Positions 1 through 11,664 of a stretch of 52,809 nt of DNA are shown here, in pieces (within the stretch, counting starts at the first letter, position 1; the number at the start of each line of letters is the position of its first letter). The notes under the pieces are model-generated. The model ran no database searches, had not been told where the DNA came from, and was given only the letters and a program-made list of their open reading frames with translations. Location of the stretch: positions 1 through 52,809 of the forward strand of contig JBHEMX010000033.1 in the NCBI GenBank assembly GCA_046262355.1. The letters run 5' to 3'. The stretch is from DATADD01 sp046262355 (GTDB taxonomy: Bacteria; Actinomycetota; CADDZG01; WHSQ01). The translations under genes and the position numbers were made by a program.

Positions 1-645
1 ATCTACATCGTCGAGGGCAACTCGGCCGGCGGCACCGCAAAGCAGGGACGCCAGCGGGAGTTCCAGGCCATCCTGCCGCTGAGAGGCAAGATCCTCAACG
101 TCGAGCGCGCCCGTCTCGCCAAGATCCTCGAGAACAAAGAGGTGCAGGCGATCATCACCGCGATCGGCACGGGGATCGGCGAAGAGTTCGACCTCTCGAG
201 GTGCCGCTATCACAAGATCATATCGATGGCCGACGCCGACGTCGACGGCTCCCACATCAAGACGCTGCTGTTGACGTTTTTCTTCCGCTACATGCCCGAG
301 CTGATCGACGCGGGTTACCTCTACGTCGCTCAACCTCCGCTGTATCGCATCAAGCACAAGGGAAAGGTGCTGTACTTCCTTAACGATGAGCAGCTCGAGG
401 CGTACCGGGCCTCGAACCAGGGCGCCAAGATAGAAGCATCTCGCTTCAAGGGCCTATCCGAGATGGATCCTTCCGAGCTGTGGGATACGACGCTCGACCC
501 CGTCCGTCGCACGCTGCTCAGGGTGACGATGGAGGATGCCGCGCTCGCCGAGGAGATCTTCTCCACTCTGATGGGGGAGGACGTGGAGGCGCGCAAGAAC
601 TTCATCCAGCGCAACGCCAAAGACATCAGATTCCTAGACATCTAG
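1..645 (+). CDS. gyrB: DNA gyrase subunit B, C-terminal part (5' end outside window)
   Basis: This is the TOPRIM and C-terminal portion of GyrB, the ATPase subunit of the A2B2 gyrase that introduces negative supercoils. The reading frame is open from base 1, so the gene starts before the window. Seen directly: the TOPRIM glutamate motif as EGNSAGG near the start, then the metal-binding DADVDGSHIKTLLLTFF, the AQPPLY motif, and a C-terminus ending in a short KDIRFLDI tail typical of GyrB. The usual EGDSAGG has Asn in place of Asp here, the position equivalent to E. coli GyrB Asp426. gyrA begins 12 bases after the stop, so the two are surely one operon. Identity is near certain; the N-terminal ATPase domain cannot be seen. 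Confidence 0.97.
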   Translation: MYIVEGNSAGGTAKQGRQREFQAILPLRGKILNVERARLAKILENKEVQAIITAIGTGIGEEFDLSRCRYHKIISMADADVDGSHIKTLLLTFFFRYMPELIDAGYLYVAQPPLYRIKHKGKVLYFLNDEQLEAYRASNQGAKIEASRFKGLSEMDPSELWDTTLDPVRRTLLRVTMEDAALAEEIFSTLMGEDVEARKNFIQRNAKDIRFLDI

Positions 646-657
646 AGCCGTAGGGAT

Positions 658-4425
<3,768 letters not shown>

Positions 4426-4506
4426 TCCGGCGCCGGACCGAGCGGTTCTGGCAAAGTCGTAGGGTGTTCGCTCATACTGGGGGATTCGTTCGATCGTCGA
4501 GGGAGC

Positions 4507-5154
4507 TTGCGTTTGCCGGCGAGGAAGAAGGAACCCGACAGATGGTACGCGGACGCGGAGTCGTCGTCTGCGTCCGGCGGCAATATCTCTGCAGGATCAT
4601 CCGGCCCGCTGTTCGAGCCGGTGATGGACCTATTGGATGCGGCCGACGATCCCGCGCCCTCTCGGGAGTCCGCGGAGGACTCAGAAGAGGCGTCGACCGA
4701 GCGCACGGAGGTCATCCCGCGCGGCGCGTTCAAGGCGACCGACTCGGACCGTTCGTCGTCTCCTGGGCGTGCGCGCGCAGAGCGCGACAGGACGCGTCCG
4801 GCGGTGCGCAGGATCAGAAGGACCCTTCGCCACATCGATCCGGTGAGCGTGCTCAAGCTGTCGCTCTTCTACTACGGGTGCTTCCTGTTGCTGTGGCTAG
4901 GCGTGGTCGCGATCGTCTTCGGGGTCCTGGCCTCTGCGGGGCTGTTTGATCGCATCGAGATCCTGGGTCGGCGTACGGCGCTGTGGGAGACCTTCGACAT
5001 CACGCTGTGGTTCGTCGAACGGTGGGCGTTCATCATCGGACTCGCACTGGCGCTCGTGGCCTCATTCGTCAATGTCTTCCTCGCCTTCCTGTACAACCTC
5101 GCCGCAGACGTCGTGGGCGGCGCCGAGATGACGTTCGTGGAGCGGGAGCTCTAG
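4507..5154 (+). CDS. DUF3566 membrane protein (gyrA-linked)
   Basis: A 215-residue protein with a disordered, charged N-terminal half and two transmembrane helices in the C-terminal half (about residues 115-145 and 170-205). The region from RRIRRTLRHIDPVSVLKLS onward matches DUF3566, the family found directly after gyrA in many actinobacteria, including M. tuberculosis Rv0007. Its biochemical role is unknown; its conserved place beside gyrA makes a housekeeping envelope role plausible. The start is uncertain: TTG at 4507 follows GAGGG by three bases, and a second in-frame TTG at 4513 has better spacing. It lies 81 bases after gyrA in the same direction, with a TAGGGT hexamer near 4459 that could give it its own promoter. 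Confidence 0.85.
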   Translation: MRLPARKKEPDRWYADAESSSASGGNISAGSSGPLFEPVMDLLDAADDPAPSRESAEDSEEASTERTEVIPRGAFKATDSDRSSSPGRARAERDRTRPAVRRIRRTLRHIDPVSVLKLSLFYYGCFLLLWLGVVAIVFGVLASAGLFDRIEILGRRTALWETFDITLWFVERWAFIIGLALALVASFVNVFLAFLYNLAADVVGGAEMTFVEREL

Positions 5155-5171
5155 TGCCCCGCTAAGGCGCC

Positions 5172-5177
5172 GTAGGA
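5172..5177 (+). promoter_or_regulatory. Putative -10 element (TAGGAT) for the osmoprotectant operon
   Basis: TAGGAT fits the TANNNT pattern that recurs before genes in this window. It would start transcription about 31 bases before the GTG of the ATPase gene, leaving room for the AGAGGT ribosome binding site. No clear -35 is visible. Confidence 0.4.
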
Positions 5178-5214
5178 TGTCGCCGAATCGGCAGACACCG
5201 TCCAGAGGTCGGGC

Positions 5215-6324
5215 GTGAGCGAAGAGGTCATGATCTCGCTTCAGCGAGTATCCAAGCGTTTCGAGGGGACGCGCGCGGACGCCGTCGCCGAACTGTCCTT
5301 CGACGTCTGCTCCGGCGAGACGGTCGTGCTGGTCGGACCGTCCGGCTGTGGCAAGACGACCACGATGAAGATGGTCAACCGGCTCATCGAGCCGTCGTCG
5401 GGAACGATCCTCGTGGATGGGCGCGATGTCCGGGATCAAGACCCGGTCGCGCTGCGGCGCGGCATCGGATATGTGATCCAAAGCATCGGGCTGATGCCTC
5501 ACCGGACGATCGCGCAGAACATGGCGACGGTGCCCAAACTCGAGGGGTGGGACGACGCTCGCATCCGGGGGCGCATCGACGAGCTGACCGGGATCCTCGA
5601 GCTCGATCCCGACATGCTTCGTCGCTATCCGAGCGAGCTCTCGGGCGGACAGCGGCAGCGAGTCGGTGTCGCCCGAGCGTTGGCGGCGGACCCACCTGTG
5701 ATGCTCATGGACGAACCTTTCGGAGCGGTCGACCCGATCGTTCGGGCGCGGCTTCAGGAGCAGTTCCTGCAGATACAGCGGCACCTGCGCAAGACCGTTG
5801 TGTTCGTTACGCACGACATCGACGAGGCGATCAAGTTGGCGGATCGCATCGCGATCCTCAACACCGGCGGAGTGCTCGAGCAGTACGCGTCTCCGGAGGA
5901 GATCTTGCGAGCCCCCGCCAACGACTTCGTCAAACAGTTCGTCGGCGAGGAGCGCGGGCTCAAGCGGCTGGCGCTCATCATGGTCTCGGACATCGACATC
6001 GAAGAGGGCCCTGTGGTGACGCCCTCCGCCTCGGTGGAGGAGGCGCGCCGGATGATGGAGAAGTTCGATTTCGACTGGACGAGCGTCGTGGATGATGGCG
6101 AACTGCTCGGCTGGGTCGACGAGGAGTCCCTGCGCGGACGCACCGTGGTCTCCGATGCGACGGCGCGTCCGTTCAGTGCGTTCGTCACGGCTTCAGATTC
6201 ACTACGCAAGGCGCTCGATTCGATCGCGACATCGCGCACCAAGGTGGCCGTCGTCGCCACCGAGGGCCAGCGTTACCGAGGGATACTCACGCTCGACCGC
6301 ATCTCTGCAGAGATCGTCACGTGA
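5215..6324 (+). CDS. opuCA: Osmoprotectant ABC transporter ATP-binding protein (OpuCA/ProV type)
   Basis: Cytoplasmic ATPase that powers uptake of quaternary-amine osmoprotectants such as glycine betaine, carnitine or choline. Walker A is GPSGCGKTT from residue 41, the signature is LSGGQRQRVGVARA from residue 142, and Walker B is LMDEPFGAVDP. The C-terminal third (about 255-365) looks like the CBS pair that senses ionic strength in this family, but it is weakly conserved by eye. It heads a four-gene operon with two permeases and a binding protein. Its stop overlaps the next start as GTGA. The GTG at 5215 follows AGAGGT with short spacing; an in-frame ATG lies at 5230. The exact substrate cannot be read from sequence. 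Confidence 0.92.
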   Translation: MSEEVMISLQRVSKRFEGTRADAVAELSFDVCSGETVVLVGPSGCGKTTTMKMVNRLIEPSSGTILVDGRDVRDQDPVALRRGIGYVIQSIGLMPHRTIAQNMATVPKLEGWDDARIRGRIDELTGILELDPDMLRRYPSELSGGQRQRVGVARALAADPPVMLMDEPFGAVDPIVRARLQEQFLQIQRHLRKTVVFVTHDIDEAIKLADRIAILNTGGVLEQYASPEEILRAPANDFVKQFVGEERGLKRLALIMVSDIDIEEGPVVTPSASVEEARRMMEKFDFDWTSVVDDGELLGWVDEESLRGRTVVSDATARPFSAFVTASDSLRKALDSIATSRTKVAVVATEGQRYRGILTLDRISAEIVT

Positions 6325-6977
6325 TCGGACCGTTCTTCGATCCGGGCTGGGTGGCCGACAACCTCGAGGGGCTGCTCAACAAGACGTGGGAGCACCTCGT
6401 GCTCACGATGCTCGCGGTCGTTATCGGCTTCCTCGTCTCGTTCCCCCTCGGTGTGTACGCGTATCGGCACCGACGCTCGTACGGCGCGATCGCATCGGTG
6501 TCGGGCGTCCTCTACACGATCCCCAGCCTCGCTCTGTTCGCGCTGTTGGTGCCCTTCACGGGCCTCTCGCCCACGACGGCCGAGATCGGGCTCGTGAGCT
6601 ACACGCTGTTGATCCTGATCCGCAACGTAGTGGCGGGCCTCGACGGGGTGCCGGACGATGCCAAGGAGGCGGCTACGGGGATGGGCTTCACGGCGCGACA
6701 GCTCCTGTGGCGCGTCGAGCTTCCGCTCGCGGTCCCGGTCATCCTCGCCGGCGTCCGCATCGCGACGGTGACGACCGTTGGACTTGTGACGGTCACCGCG
6801 GTGATCGGTCAGGGCGGCCTCGGCTACTACATCCTCCAGGGCTTGCAGCGCCTCTACACGACCTCCGTGATCGCCGGAGCGGTGCTGTCGGTGGTCCTGG
6901 CGATCGCCGCCGATCGCCTCCTGCTCGTGACCGAACGACGCCTGACGCCGTGGACCCGGCGGCGCATTCCGACGTGA
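6321..6977 (+). CDS. opuCB: Osmoprotectant ABC transporter permease (OpuCB type)
   Basis: Integral membrane permease of 218 residues with about five to six transmembrane helices. The cytoplasmic coupling loop is DDAKEAATGMGFTARQLLWR, followed by the VELPLAVPVILAGVRIAT segment typical of ProW/OpuCB proteins. It pairs with the second permease at 6985 as a heterodimer, as in OpuC systems. Translation is coupled to the ATPase gene by a four-base GTGA overlap. Family assignment is firm, substrate is not. Confidence 0.92.
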   Translation: MIGPFFDPGWVADNLEGLLNKTWEHLVLTMLAVVIGFLVSFPLGVYAYRHRRSYGAIASVSGVLYTIPSLALFALLVPFTGLSPTTAEIGLVSYTLLILIRNVVAGLDGVPDDAKEAATGMGFTARQLLWRVELPLAVPVILAGVRIATVTTVGLVTVTAVIGQGGLGYYILQGLQRLYTTSVIAGAVLSVVLAIAADRLLLVTERRLTPWTRRRIPT

Positions 6978-6984
6978 CCGCGCG

Positions 6985-7722
6985 ATGAACCCCCTATCCG
7001 AGCTATGGCAGTGGCTCAGCGACGCGGCCAACTGGAGCGGCAGCGCCGGCATCCCTACGCGCGTGGTCGAGCACATCCAGATCTCTGGGCTCGCGGTGGT
7101 GCTGGCGCTCGTGGTGGCGCTGCCGATGGGACTGTTCATCGGACATACGAGGCGCGCCGAGTTCGTCACGATCACGGCCGCGAACCTCGGCCGAGCGATC
7201 CCCTCTTTCGCGGTCTTGGCGCTCGCCTTCCCGCTCGCGTTGCAGTTCGACCTCGGGTTCAGCATCTTGCCGATCGTGGCGGCGCTGTTCCTGCTCGCGA
7301 TCCCTCCGATCCTCACGAATACCTACGTGGGGGTGAAGGGCGTCGACCGGGACACGCTCGAAGCCGCGCGCGGCATGGGCATGTCGGGGGGCCAACTGCT
7401 CAGGTCCATAGAGCTTCCGCTTGCGGCGCCGCTGATCGTGGCGGGCATCCGGACGTCGACGGTGCAGGTGGTGGCGACGGCCACCCTGGGCGCGCTCATC
7501 GCCGGTGGGGGTCTGGGTCGTTACATCATCGACGGGTTCTCGCAGCAGAACGACGGGATGTACCTCGGCGGCGCTCTGCTCGTAGCGCTCCTGGCGCTCC
7601 TCACAGAGCTGGGCTTCACTCTCGTCGAGCGCATCGCCCGGCCCCGGACCCGGAGCCCGGAGCCGTCACTCGGCTTCGAGCCGGCCGCCCAAGTGGGCCA
7701 ACCCTCGGGCGGCGCTCTGTAG
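6985..7722 (+). CDS. opuCD: Osmoprotectant ABC transporter permease (OpuCD type)
   Basis: Second permease of the importer, 245 residues, with about six hydrophobic helices and a coupling loop centred on RDTLEAARGMGMSGGQLLRS. It follows opuCB after seven bases. The last 30 residues are a charged and Gly-rich cytoplasmic tail without recognisable motif. The presence of two distinct permeases plus a separate lipoprotein favours the OpuC/OsmF type over OpuA, in which the permease and binding domain are fused. Confidence 0.92.
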   Translation: MNPLSELWQWLSDAANWSGSAGIPTRVVEHIQISGLAVVLALVVALPMGLFIGHTRRAEFVTITAANLGRAIPSFAVLALAFPLALQFDLGFSILPIVAALFLLAIPPILTNTYVGVKGVDRDTLEAARGMGMSGGQLLRSIELPLAAPLIVAGIRTSTVQVVATATLGALIAGGGLGRYIIDGFSQQNDGMYLGGALLVALLALLTELGFTLVERIARPRTRSPEPSLGFEPAAQVGQPSGGAL

Positions 7723-7808
7723 CCCCACGTTGCAGTGCGGCCGCTTTAGGGTGACCCGCGTCCACATGACCGGGGCCGGGCACCCCACTAGAAGATGGGA
7801 GGCGACCC

Positions 7809-8738
7809 ATGCGGAATGTCCGCAATGGCGTCCTTGGGGCGACCTCGCTTGCGCTCGTGCTCTTGCTCGGCGCATGCGGGTCGGGTGGGGACGACCAGGA
7901 AAGTGCCGGCGGCGGCAACGGAGGAGGGTCGAAGGGGCAGATCACGGTCGGCTCCGACGCCTTCGCCGAGGCGCAGATCGTCGGCGAGATGTACGCCCAG
8001 GTCCTCGAGGACGCGGGCTACGAGGTCGAGCGCGAGCTCAGCATCGATTCGCGCGAGGTCCGGCTCCCCGCGATGGAGTCCGGCGAGATCGATGTCGCGC
8101 CCGAGTACCTCGCCAGCTTGCTCTCGGTCTTGGACCCGGAGGCGACCGCGTCCACGGATCCGGCGGAGGTGACCGAACAGCTCGAGCAGCCGCTGGCCGA
8201 CATGGGGCTCGAGGTGTTGCAGTACTCGCCCGCGGTCGATACGAATGCCTTCGTCGTCACTCCCGAGATCGCCGAGGAGCACGGCCTCAGCGCGGTCAGC
8301 GACCTTCAGTCCGTCGCCGGAGACATGACTCTGGGCGGGCCTGCAGAGTGCCCCAAGAGACCGTTCTGCATCCCCGGTCTGAAGGACACCTACGGGGTCG
8401 AGTTCGGTGACTTCAAGCCGCTGGAGTATGGCCCCGCTACCGTGGCCGCGCTCGAGAGCGGGGCGGTCGACGTCGCGCTGCTGTTCTCGACCGACGCGCT
8501 CGTCGCCGAGAAGGGTCTGACCGTGCTCGAAGACGACAAGAACCTCCAGGCGGCCGACAACATCACGCCGCTGGTGAGACAGGAAGTTGCAACCGGTGAG
8601 CTACCGGACCTGCTGGACGAGGTCAGTGGTGCGCTCACGAGCGAGAACATCACCGACCTCAACGCGCGGGTAGCCATCGATCAAGAGGATCCTGCGACGG
8701 TGGCACAGGAGTTCCTCGAGGCCGAGGGCATCCTCTAG
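7809..8738 (+). CDS. opuCC: Osmoprotectant-binding lipoprotein (OpuCC/OsmF type)
   Basis: Extracytoplasmic substrate-binding protein, membrane-anchored. A signal peptide ends in the lipobox LLGAC with the lipidated Cys at residue 23, followed by a Gly-rich linker and a two-lobed binding domain (about 45-305) containing ITVGSDAFAEAQIVGEMY, as in QAT-family binding proteins. The ATG at 7809 follows GGGAGG. An 86-base gap after the second permease contains a TAGGGT hexamer at 7747 that might boost its expression. Its stop overlaps the stop of the convergent DUF1684 gene by four bases. Confidence 0.92.
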   Translation: MRNVRNGVLGATSLALVLLLGACGSGGDDQESAGGGNGGGSKGQITVGSDAFAEAQIVGEMYAQVLEDAGYEVERELSIDSREVRLPAMESGEIDVAPEYLASLLSVLDPEATASTDPAEVTEQLEQPLADMGLEVLQYSPAVDTNAFVVTPEIAEEHGLSAVSDLQSVAGDMTLGGPAECPKRPFCIPGLKDTYGVEFGDFKPLEYGPATVAALESGAVDVALLFSTDALVAEKGLTVLEDDKNLQAADNITPLVRQEVATGELPDLLDEVSGALTSENITDLNARVAIDQEDPATVAQEFLEAEGIL

Positions 8739-9382
8739 GACGAAGCTGGGCGAGCGCGTGCCTCAGGGACGCGCTCGCCCGCCGTCACGGAGACGTCGAG
8801 ACGGTTGGGCGGCGGCGCCAGGGGGCACACCCAGCGCGGGTCGTACGCGCACGACGGGTTGTAGGCGAAGTTGAAGTCCAGCACGAGCCGGTCGCCCTGC
8901 GCGCCGAGGTCCGAGCCTTTGATCGTGTCCAGCAGGTAGCGTCCGGCGCCGTAGGTCGTGGCGCCGCTGGTGGCATCCCGGAAGGGCAGGAAGAGCCCGC
9001 CTCCGTAGCCGTCCAGCCAGTAGAGCTCGAGGGTCAGGGCGCGGTCCAGGAGCTCGAAGCGCGCCGCGGCGAAGCGAGTGAACCCCATCGTGGTGTTGTC
9101 GCTGGTAGCGATCTCGAGATGGCTCTGCTCGGCGGGCTCGACCGCAGCCGTCACACGCATCTCGGGCGCGTAGTCGAACAGGTCGAGCCCCTTCCATCCG
9201 CGGCGCACGTCGGCCGGGAGGGGTGACTGCGGATGGTTGGCGAAGAGATCATTGCGTTGGTCCCGCCACATCCTCCACGCATCCTGTGGCGCGCCGGCCG
9301 CCCGGATCCCCTCGTAGAGGGCGAACACGCGACGCTTCCAGTCGAGCAGCTCCAGCACCTCGGCCGGCTTGAGAGCGATCAT
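8735..9382 (-). CDS. DUF1684 family protein
   Basis: Matches the DUF1684 family: WRDQRNDLFANHPQSPL near the N-terminus, then LPFRDATSGATTYGAGRYL and the C-terminal block LDFNFAYNPSCAYDP with CPLAPPPNRL. The family is widespread in actinobacteria and halobacteria; its reaction is unknown. I chose the ATG at 9382 (MIALKPAEVLELLDWKRR) because family members begin close to this helix. The frame stays open upstream to an ATG at 9460, whose extra 26 residues are Arg/Ala-rich and look non-coding. It is convergent with the osmoprotectant operon, and its last 14 codons form one arm region of a strong hairpin. Confidence 0.8.
   Translation of the reverse strand: MIALKPAEVLELLDWKRRVFALYEGIRAAGAPQDAWRMWRDQRNDLFANHPQSPLPADVRRGWKGLDLFDYAPEMRVTAAVEPAEQSHLEIATSDNTTMGFTRFAAARFELLDRALTLELYWLDGYGGGLFLPFRDATSGATTYGAGRYLLDTIKGSDLGAQGDRLVLDFNFAYNPSCAYDPRWVCPLAPPPNRLDVSVTAGERVPEARARPASS
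8748..8780. terminator. Hairpin terminator between convergent genes
   Basis: A perfect 12-bp inverted repeat, GGGCGAGCGCGT with ACGCGCTCGCCC, separated by nine bases. It lies just past the binding-protein stop and inside the 3' end of the DUF1684 gene. It has no U-tract, as is common for actinobacterial terminators, and could serve both strands. Confidence 0.65.
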
Positions 9383-9869
9383 CCGATGGTCGCACACGAC
9401 GGCCGAGGGCAGGCGAGCTCGGGCTCTTGCGAAGCAGCGGCGCCACGGATCGTCCGGCATGAGTTGATCGCGTCCAGCGGGAACGGGCCCGCAGGGATCA
9501 GCAGCGTCCGGCGGAAGCCGGCGCAGAAGTCACCGGTAGCGCCGGCCGCGATCCGGCTCAGAGGGGCACGCGCCGTCGCCAAGGCCGGTGGTCCATCGGC
9601 CGACGTCGTTCGTTGCGGGATGGTCGCCTGCTCTCCTTGGGGGATGGGTGGCCCCCCAACGGGATCCGAACGCGTGCTGCCCGCGAAAGGGCAGATCAGG
9701 GCAGCACGATCACCTGCACGTTACGTCCCCGGGCTCCCAAGCCTGAAGTCTTGCGCGTTGTCCCTGCTCAGCCGCCCTTCGCTGGGACGGAGATGGGCAC
9801 CGATGGACATGTTCGGACAAAAGTTGCTGCCCGTTTGCCGCCCACCCGGCGCCCGGGGCGAGATCTGGA
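9383..9869. other. Gene-poor stretch with a tRNA-like remnant
   Basis: No convincing gene is seen here. Short open frames on both strands lack ribosome binding sites and recognisable sequence. The one structured element is the tRNA-Glu-like fragment at 9649-9694. The stretch separates the osmoprotectant block from the DivIVA-like block and may mark the edge of acquired DNA. Confidence 0.4.
9649..9694 (-). pseudogene. tRNA-Glu(TTC)-like 3' fragment
   Basis: Read on the minus strand, this resembles the 3' half of tRNA-Glu. There is an anticodon arm CTGCCCTTTCGCGGGCAG with TTC in the loop, then GTTCGGATCCCGT as T-arm and TGGGGGGCCA as acceptor strand with CCA. It is degenerate: the anticodon loop has an extra base, the T-stem has a C-C mismatch, and the conserved T-loop A58 is G. 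No matching 5' half (a CCCCC-rich strand and D-arm) precedes it. Fragments of this kind are left at tRNA integration sites of mobile elements. A chance resemblance is possible. Confidence 0.4.
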
Positions 9870-10526
9870 TCAGGAAGGAGCGTCGATGCTGAGCTCGATC
9901 TCCCGGATCGTATCGACGAACGCTTCCACGGCCCCCGGGTTCTGCCTGTACTCTCGTACGGCCTCCGCCAAGGTCTTCAGCGTTTGAGAATCGAGCTGCG
10001 CGTAGATATCTTCGAGACGGCGGCGCTCCACCTCATGCAGCTGTGAGCGATGGATCCAATGGGCAAAGAGCTCTGCGGCTGAGATCGGCGTCTGCACGGC
10101 GGCCTGCCGGCTCCCCTCCCACATCGCTGCGGTCTGGCGACACGTCTCGGGCGGATGCTGCAGGAGCTCTTGGACTACATCTCGGCCGACGGCTTCTTCC
10201 GTGGCGGCGAAGCCCTCGGACTGCGCCGTTGCCTCTGACCGCTCGGCGGTCGCGGGGCCGTCGGTCCCATCGGGGTGTGGGGGTGCCGACCCATCGTGGA
10301 TGTGGGCGGTATCCCGCGCATCCTGGGGCAAGCTGGGCCCCCCAACGTCGGCCTGGGCGACCTCTTGCGGGTCAACGTGTGCGCCGTCCGCCTGATCCCG
10401 CCACGGCGCCGGGCTCAGCAGGGCGAGGCGGATCGCGCTCGGCCCACCTTCGTCGTCGTGAGCCGGCGCCTGGGAGGAGCCAATTTCGACGGATCCGGCT
10501 CGCCGGGTGAACAATTGCGACCACAT
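9870..10526 (-). CDS. Hypothetical protein, partner gene of the DivIVA-like protein
   Basis: 218 residues, not recognised. The first 90 residues are Pro/Ala/Asp-rich and probably disordered. The C-terminal 90 are predicted helical and charged (from about TPISAAELFAHWIHRSQLHE to the end), with a repeated Leu/Ala pattern. The ATG at 10526 follows the upstream stop, which lies inside TAGGAG, a plausible ribosome binding site about ten bases away. Gap and direction show co-transcription with the DivIVA-like gene, so it may bind that scaffold or act with it at the cell pole. No signal peptide or membrane helix is evident. Coding status is supported by synteny and high third-position GC, not by homology. 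Confidence 0.6.
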   Translation of the reverse strand: MWSQLFTRRAGSVEIGSSQAPAHDDEGGPSAIRLALLSPAPWRDQADGAHVDPQEVAQADVGGPSLPQDARDTAHIHDGSAPPHPDGTDGPATAERSEATAQSEGFAATEEAVGRDVVQELLQHPPETCRQTAAMWEGSRQAAVQTPISAAELFAHWIHRSQLHEVERRRLEDIYAQLDSQTLKTLAEAVREYRQNPGAVEAFVDTIREIELSIDAPS

Positions 10527-10539
10527 GGGGTGCGAGCTC

Positions 10540-11601
10540 CTAACCGTTGGTTTCGAGGCGCGGATCGGCGCCGTCCAGAGCGACGATGGCCTCCTCGTCG
10601 TCGCGCAACACCACGAGGTCCTCGACGCTCTCTTGTGCCTTCAAGCCGTCGCCCGCGGGCCGCGCGTCCGCGCCGTCACCGAACGAACGCAGAGAGGTCT
10701 GCACATCCTGGATCCAGCTGCCCATCTCTCGTTCGCGCTGCTCGAGCTGTGACTGGCGCCGCGCGATGCCGGCGAGAGCCTCGTCGCACCGACGTTGGGT
10801 GGTTCCTCGCAGAGACTGAGCGGAGCGCTCGGCGTCCTCGATCGTCTTCTTGGCCTGAGCCGTCGCCTGTTCGTGCAGGGTGTTGGCGTCCTGCTCGGCG
10901 CGTGTGCGGACCTGAACCGCTTCCTCGCGGATGCGCGCGGCGTCCTGTTCGGCGACCTTGCTCGTTTTCTCCGCCTTGGTCGTTGCCTGTTCGTGCAGGG
11001 TGTTGGCGTCCTGCTCGGCGCGTGTGCGGACCTGAACCGCTTCCTCGCGGATGCCAGCGGCCTCCTGCTCGGCCTCGTTGACGGTCTTCTGGGCCTTCGC
11101 CGAGGTTCTCTCGCGTAATGTGCTCGCGTCTTGCTCGGCGCGCTCCCGGATCCCTTCCGCTTCCTCCCGGACCGCGGCGGCATCGTGCTGAGCGCGCTCG
11201 CGAACCTGACCCGCCTCCTCGCGGACCGCGGCGGCATCCTGCTGAGCTCGGTCACGGACCTGACCCGCTTCTTCGCGCACGCCGGTCGCATCCGACTCGG
11301 CGCGTTCGCGGATGTCCTTCGCAACCTTCGCGGCCTCCTCCTCCGCCTCACGCACGAGTGCCCGAGCGTCCTGCTCGCCCTTCCGCCGCAACGATTCGGC
11401 GCCGTCGCACGCAGCCTGGAGCAGGACGCCGGCCTCCTGGCCGAGATCCTTGAAGGACGGCACCCTGCCGAGCGCCACCTCGTAGGCGTCGGCCACCTCC
11501 GCGAGAAATGACATCACCTCGTCGGGGTCCAGCCCGCGTCGCCCGCTCGTGAACTTGCGAGTTCTCACCTGCTCCGGCTTGAGTCCGAGGGTGTTGTTCA
11601 T
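10540..11601 (-). CDS. DivIVA-domain protein with long internally repeated coiled coil
   Basis: The N-terminus (LKPEQVRTRKFTSGRRGLDPDEVMSFLAEV, given in two parts: LKPEQVRTRKFTSGRR and GLDPDEVMSFLAEV) matches the DivIVA lipid-binding domain that recognises curved membranes. It is followed by roughly 230 residues of coiled coil built from 18-residue modules such as REEAGQVRDRAQQDAAAV, then alternating 22- and 18-residue modules. These lengths equal 7+11 and 11+11 and suit a continuous helical rod. The last 60 residues are acidic and unstructured. I prefer the ATG at 11601, six bases after AAGGG; an upstream ATG at 11607 is also in frame. It is not the canonical Wag31, which is normally near ftsZ. 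Its role is probably a polar or septal scaffold (inference). Confidence 0.8.
   Translation of the reverse strand: MNNTLGLKPEQVRTRKFTSGRRGLDPDEVMSFLAEVADAYEVALGRVPSFKDLGQEAGVLLQAACDGAESLRRKGEQDARALVREAEEEAAKVAKDIRERAESDATGVREEAGQVRDRAQQDAAAVREEAGQVRERAQHDAAAVREEAEGIRERAEQDASTLRERTSAKAQKTVNEAEQEAAGIREEAVQVRTRAEQDANTLHEQATTKAEKTSKVAEQDAARIREEAVQVRTRAEQDANTLHEQATAQAKKTIEDAERSAQSLRGTTQRRCDEALAGIARRQSQLEQREREMGSWIQDVQTSLRSFGDGADARPAGDGLKAQESVEDLVVLRDDEEAIVALDGADPRLETNG
10865..11054 (-). repeat. Direct repeat, 70 identical bases at 120-base spacing
   Basis: Bases 10865-10934 and 10985-11054 are identical over 70 positions and encode the same stretch of coiled coil (HEQA/REEAVQVRTRAEQDANTL region). 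The period of 120 bases equals 40 residues, that is one 18- plus one 22-residue module. Perfect identity indicates a recent tandem duplication or gene conversion. Weaker 54-base repeats, encoding 18-residue modules, lie at about 11150-11280. Confidence 0.9.
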
Positions 11602-11642
11602 GACCATCCCTTACAGGTTGTGTGCCACAAGTGCCTGATGTG

Positions 11643-11664
11643 CAATGCGATGCGCAGTGCATTG
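11643..11664. promoter_or_regulatory. Palindrome upstream of the DivIVA-like gene, possible operator
   Basis: CAATGC, two bases, TGCGCA, two bases, GCATTG: 18 of 22 positions are symmetric. It lies about 42 bases before the DivIVA-like start codon, where a repressor or activator would act. There is no U-tract, which argues against a terminator. Confidence 0.4.
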
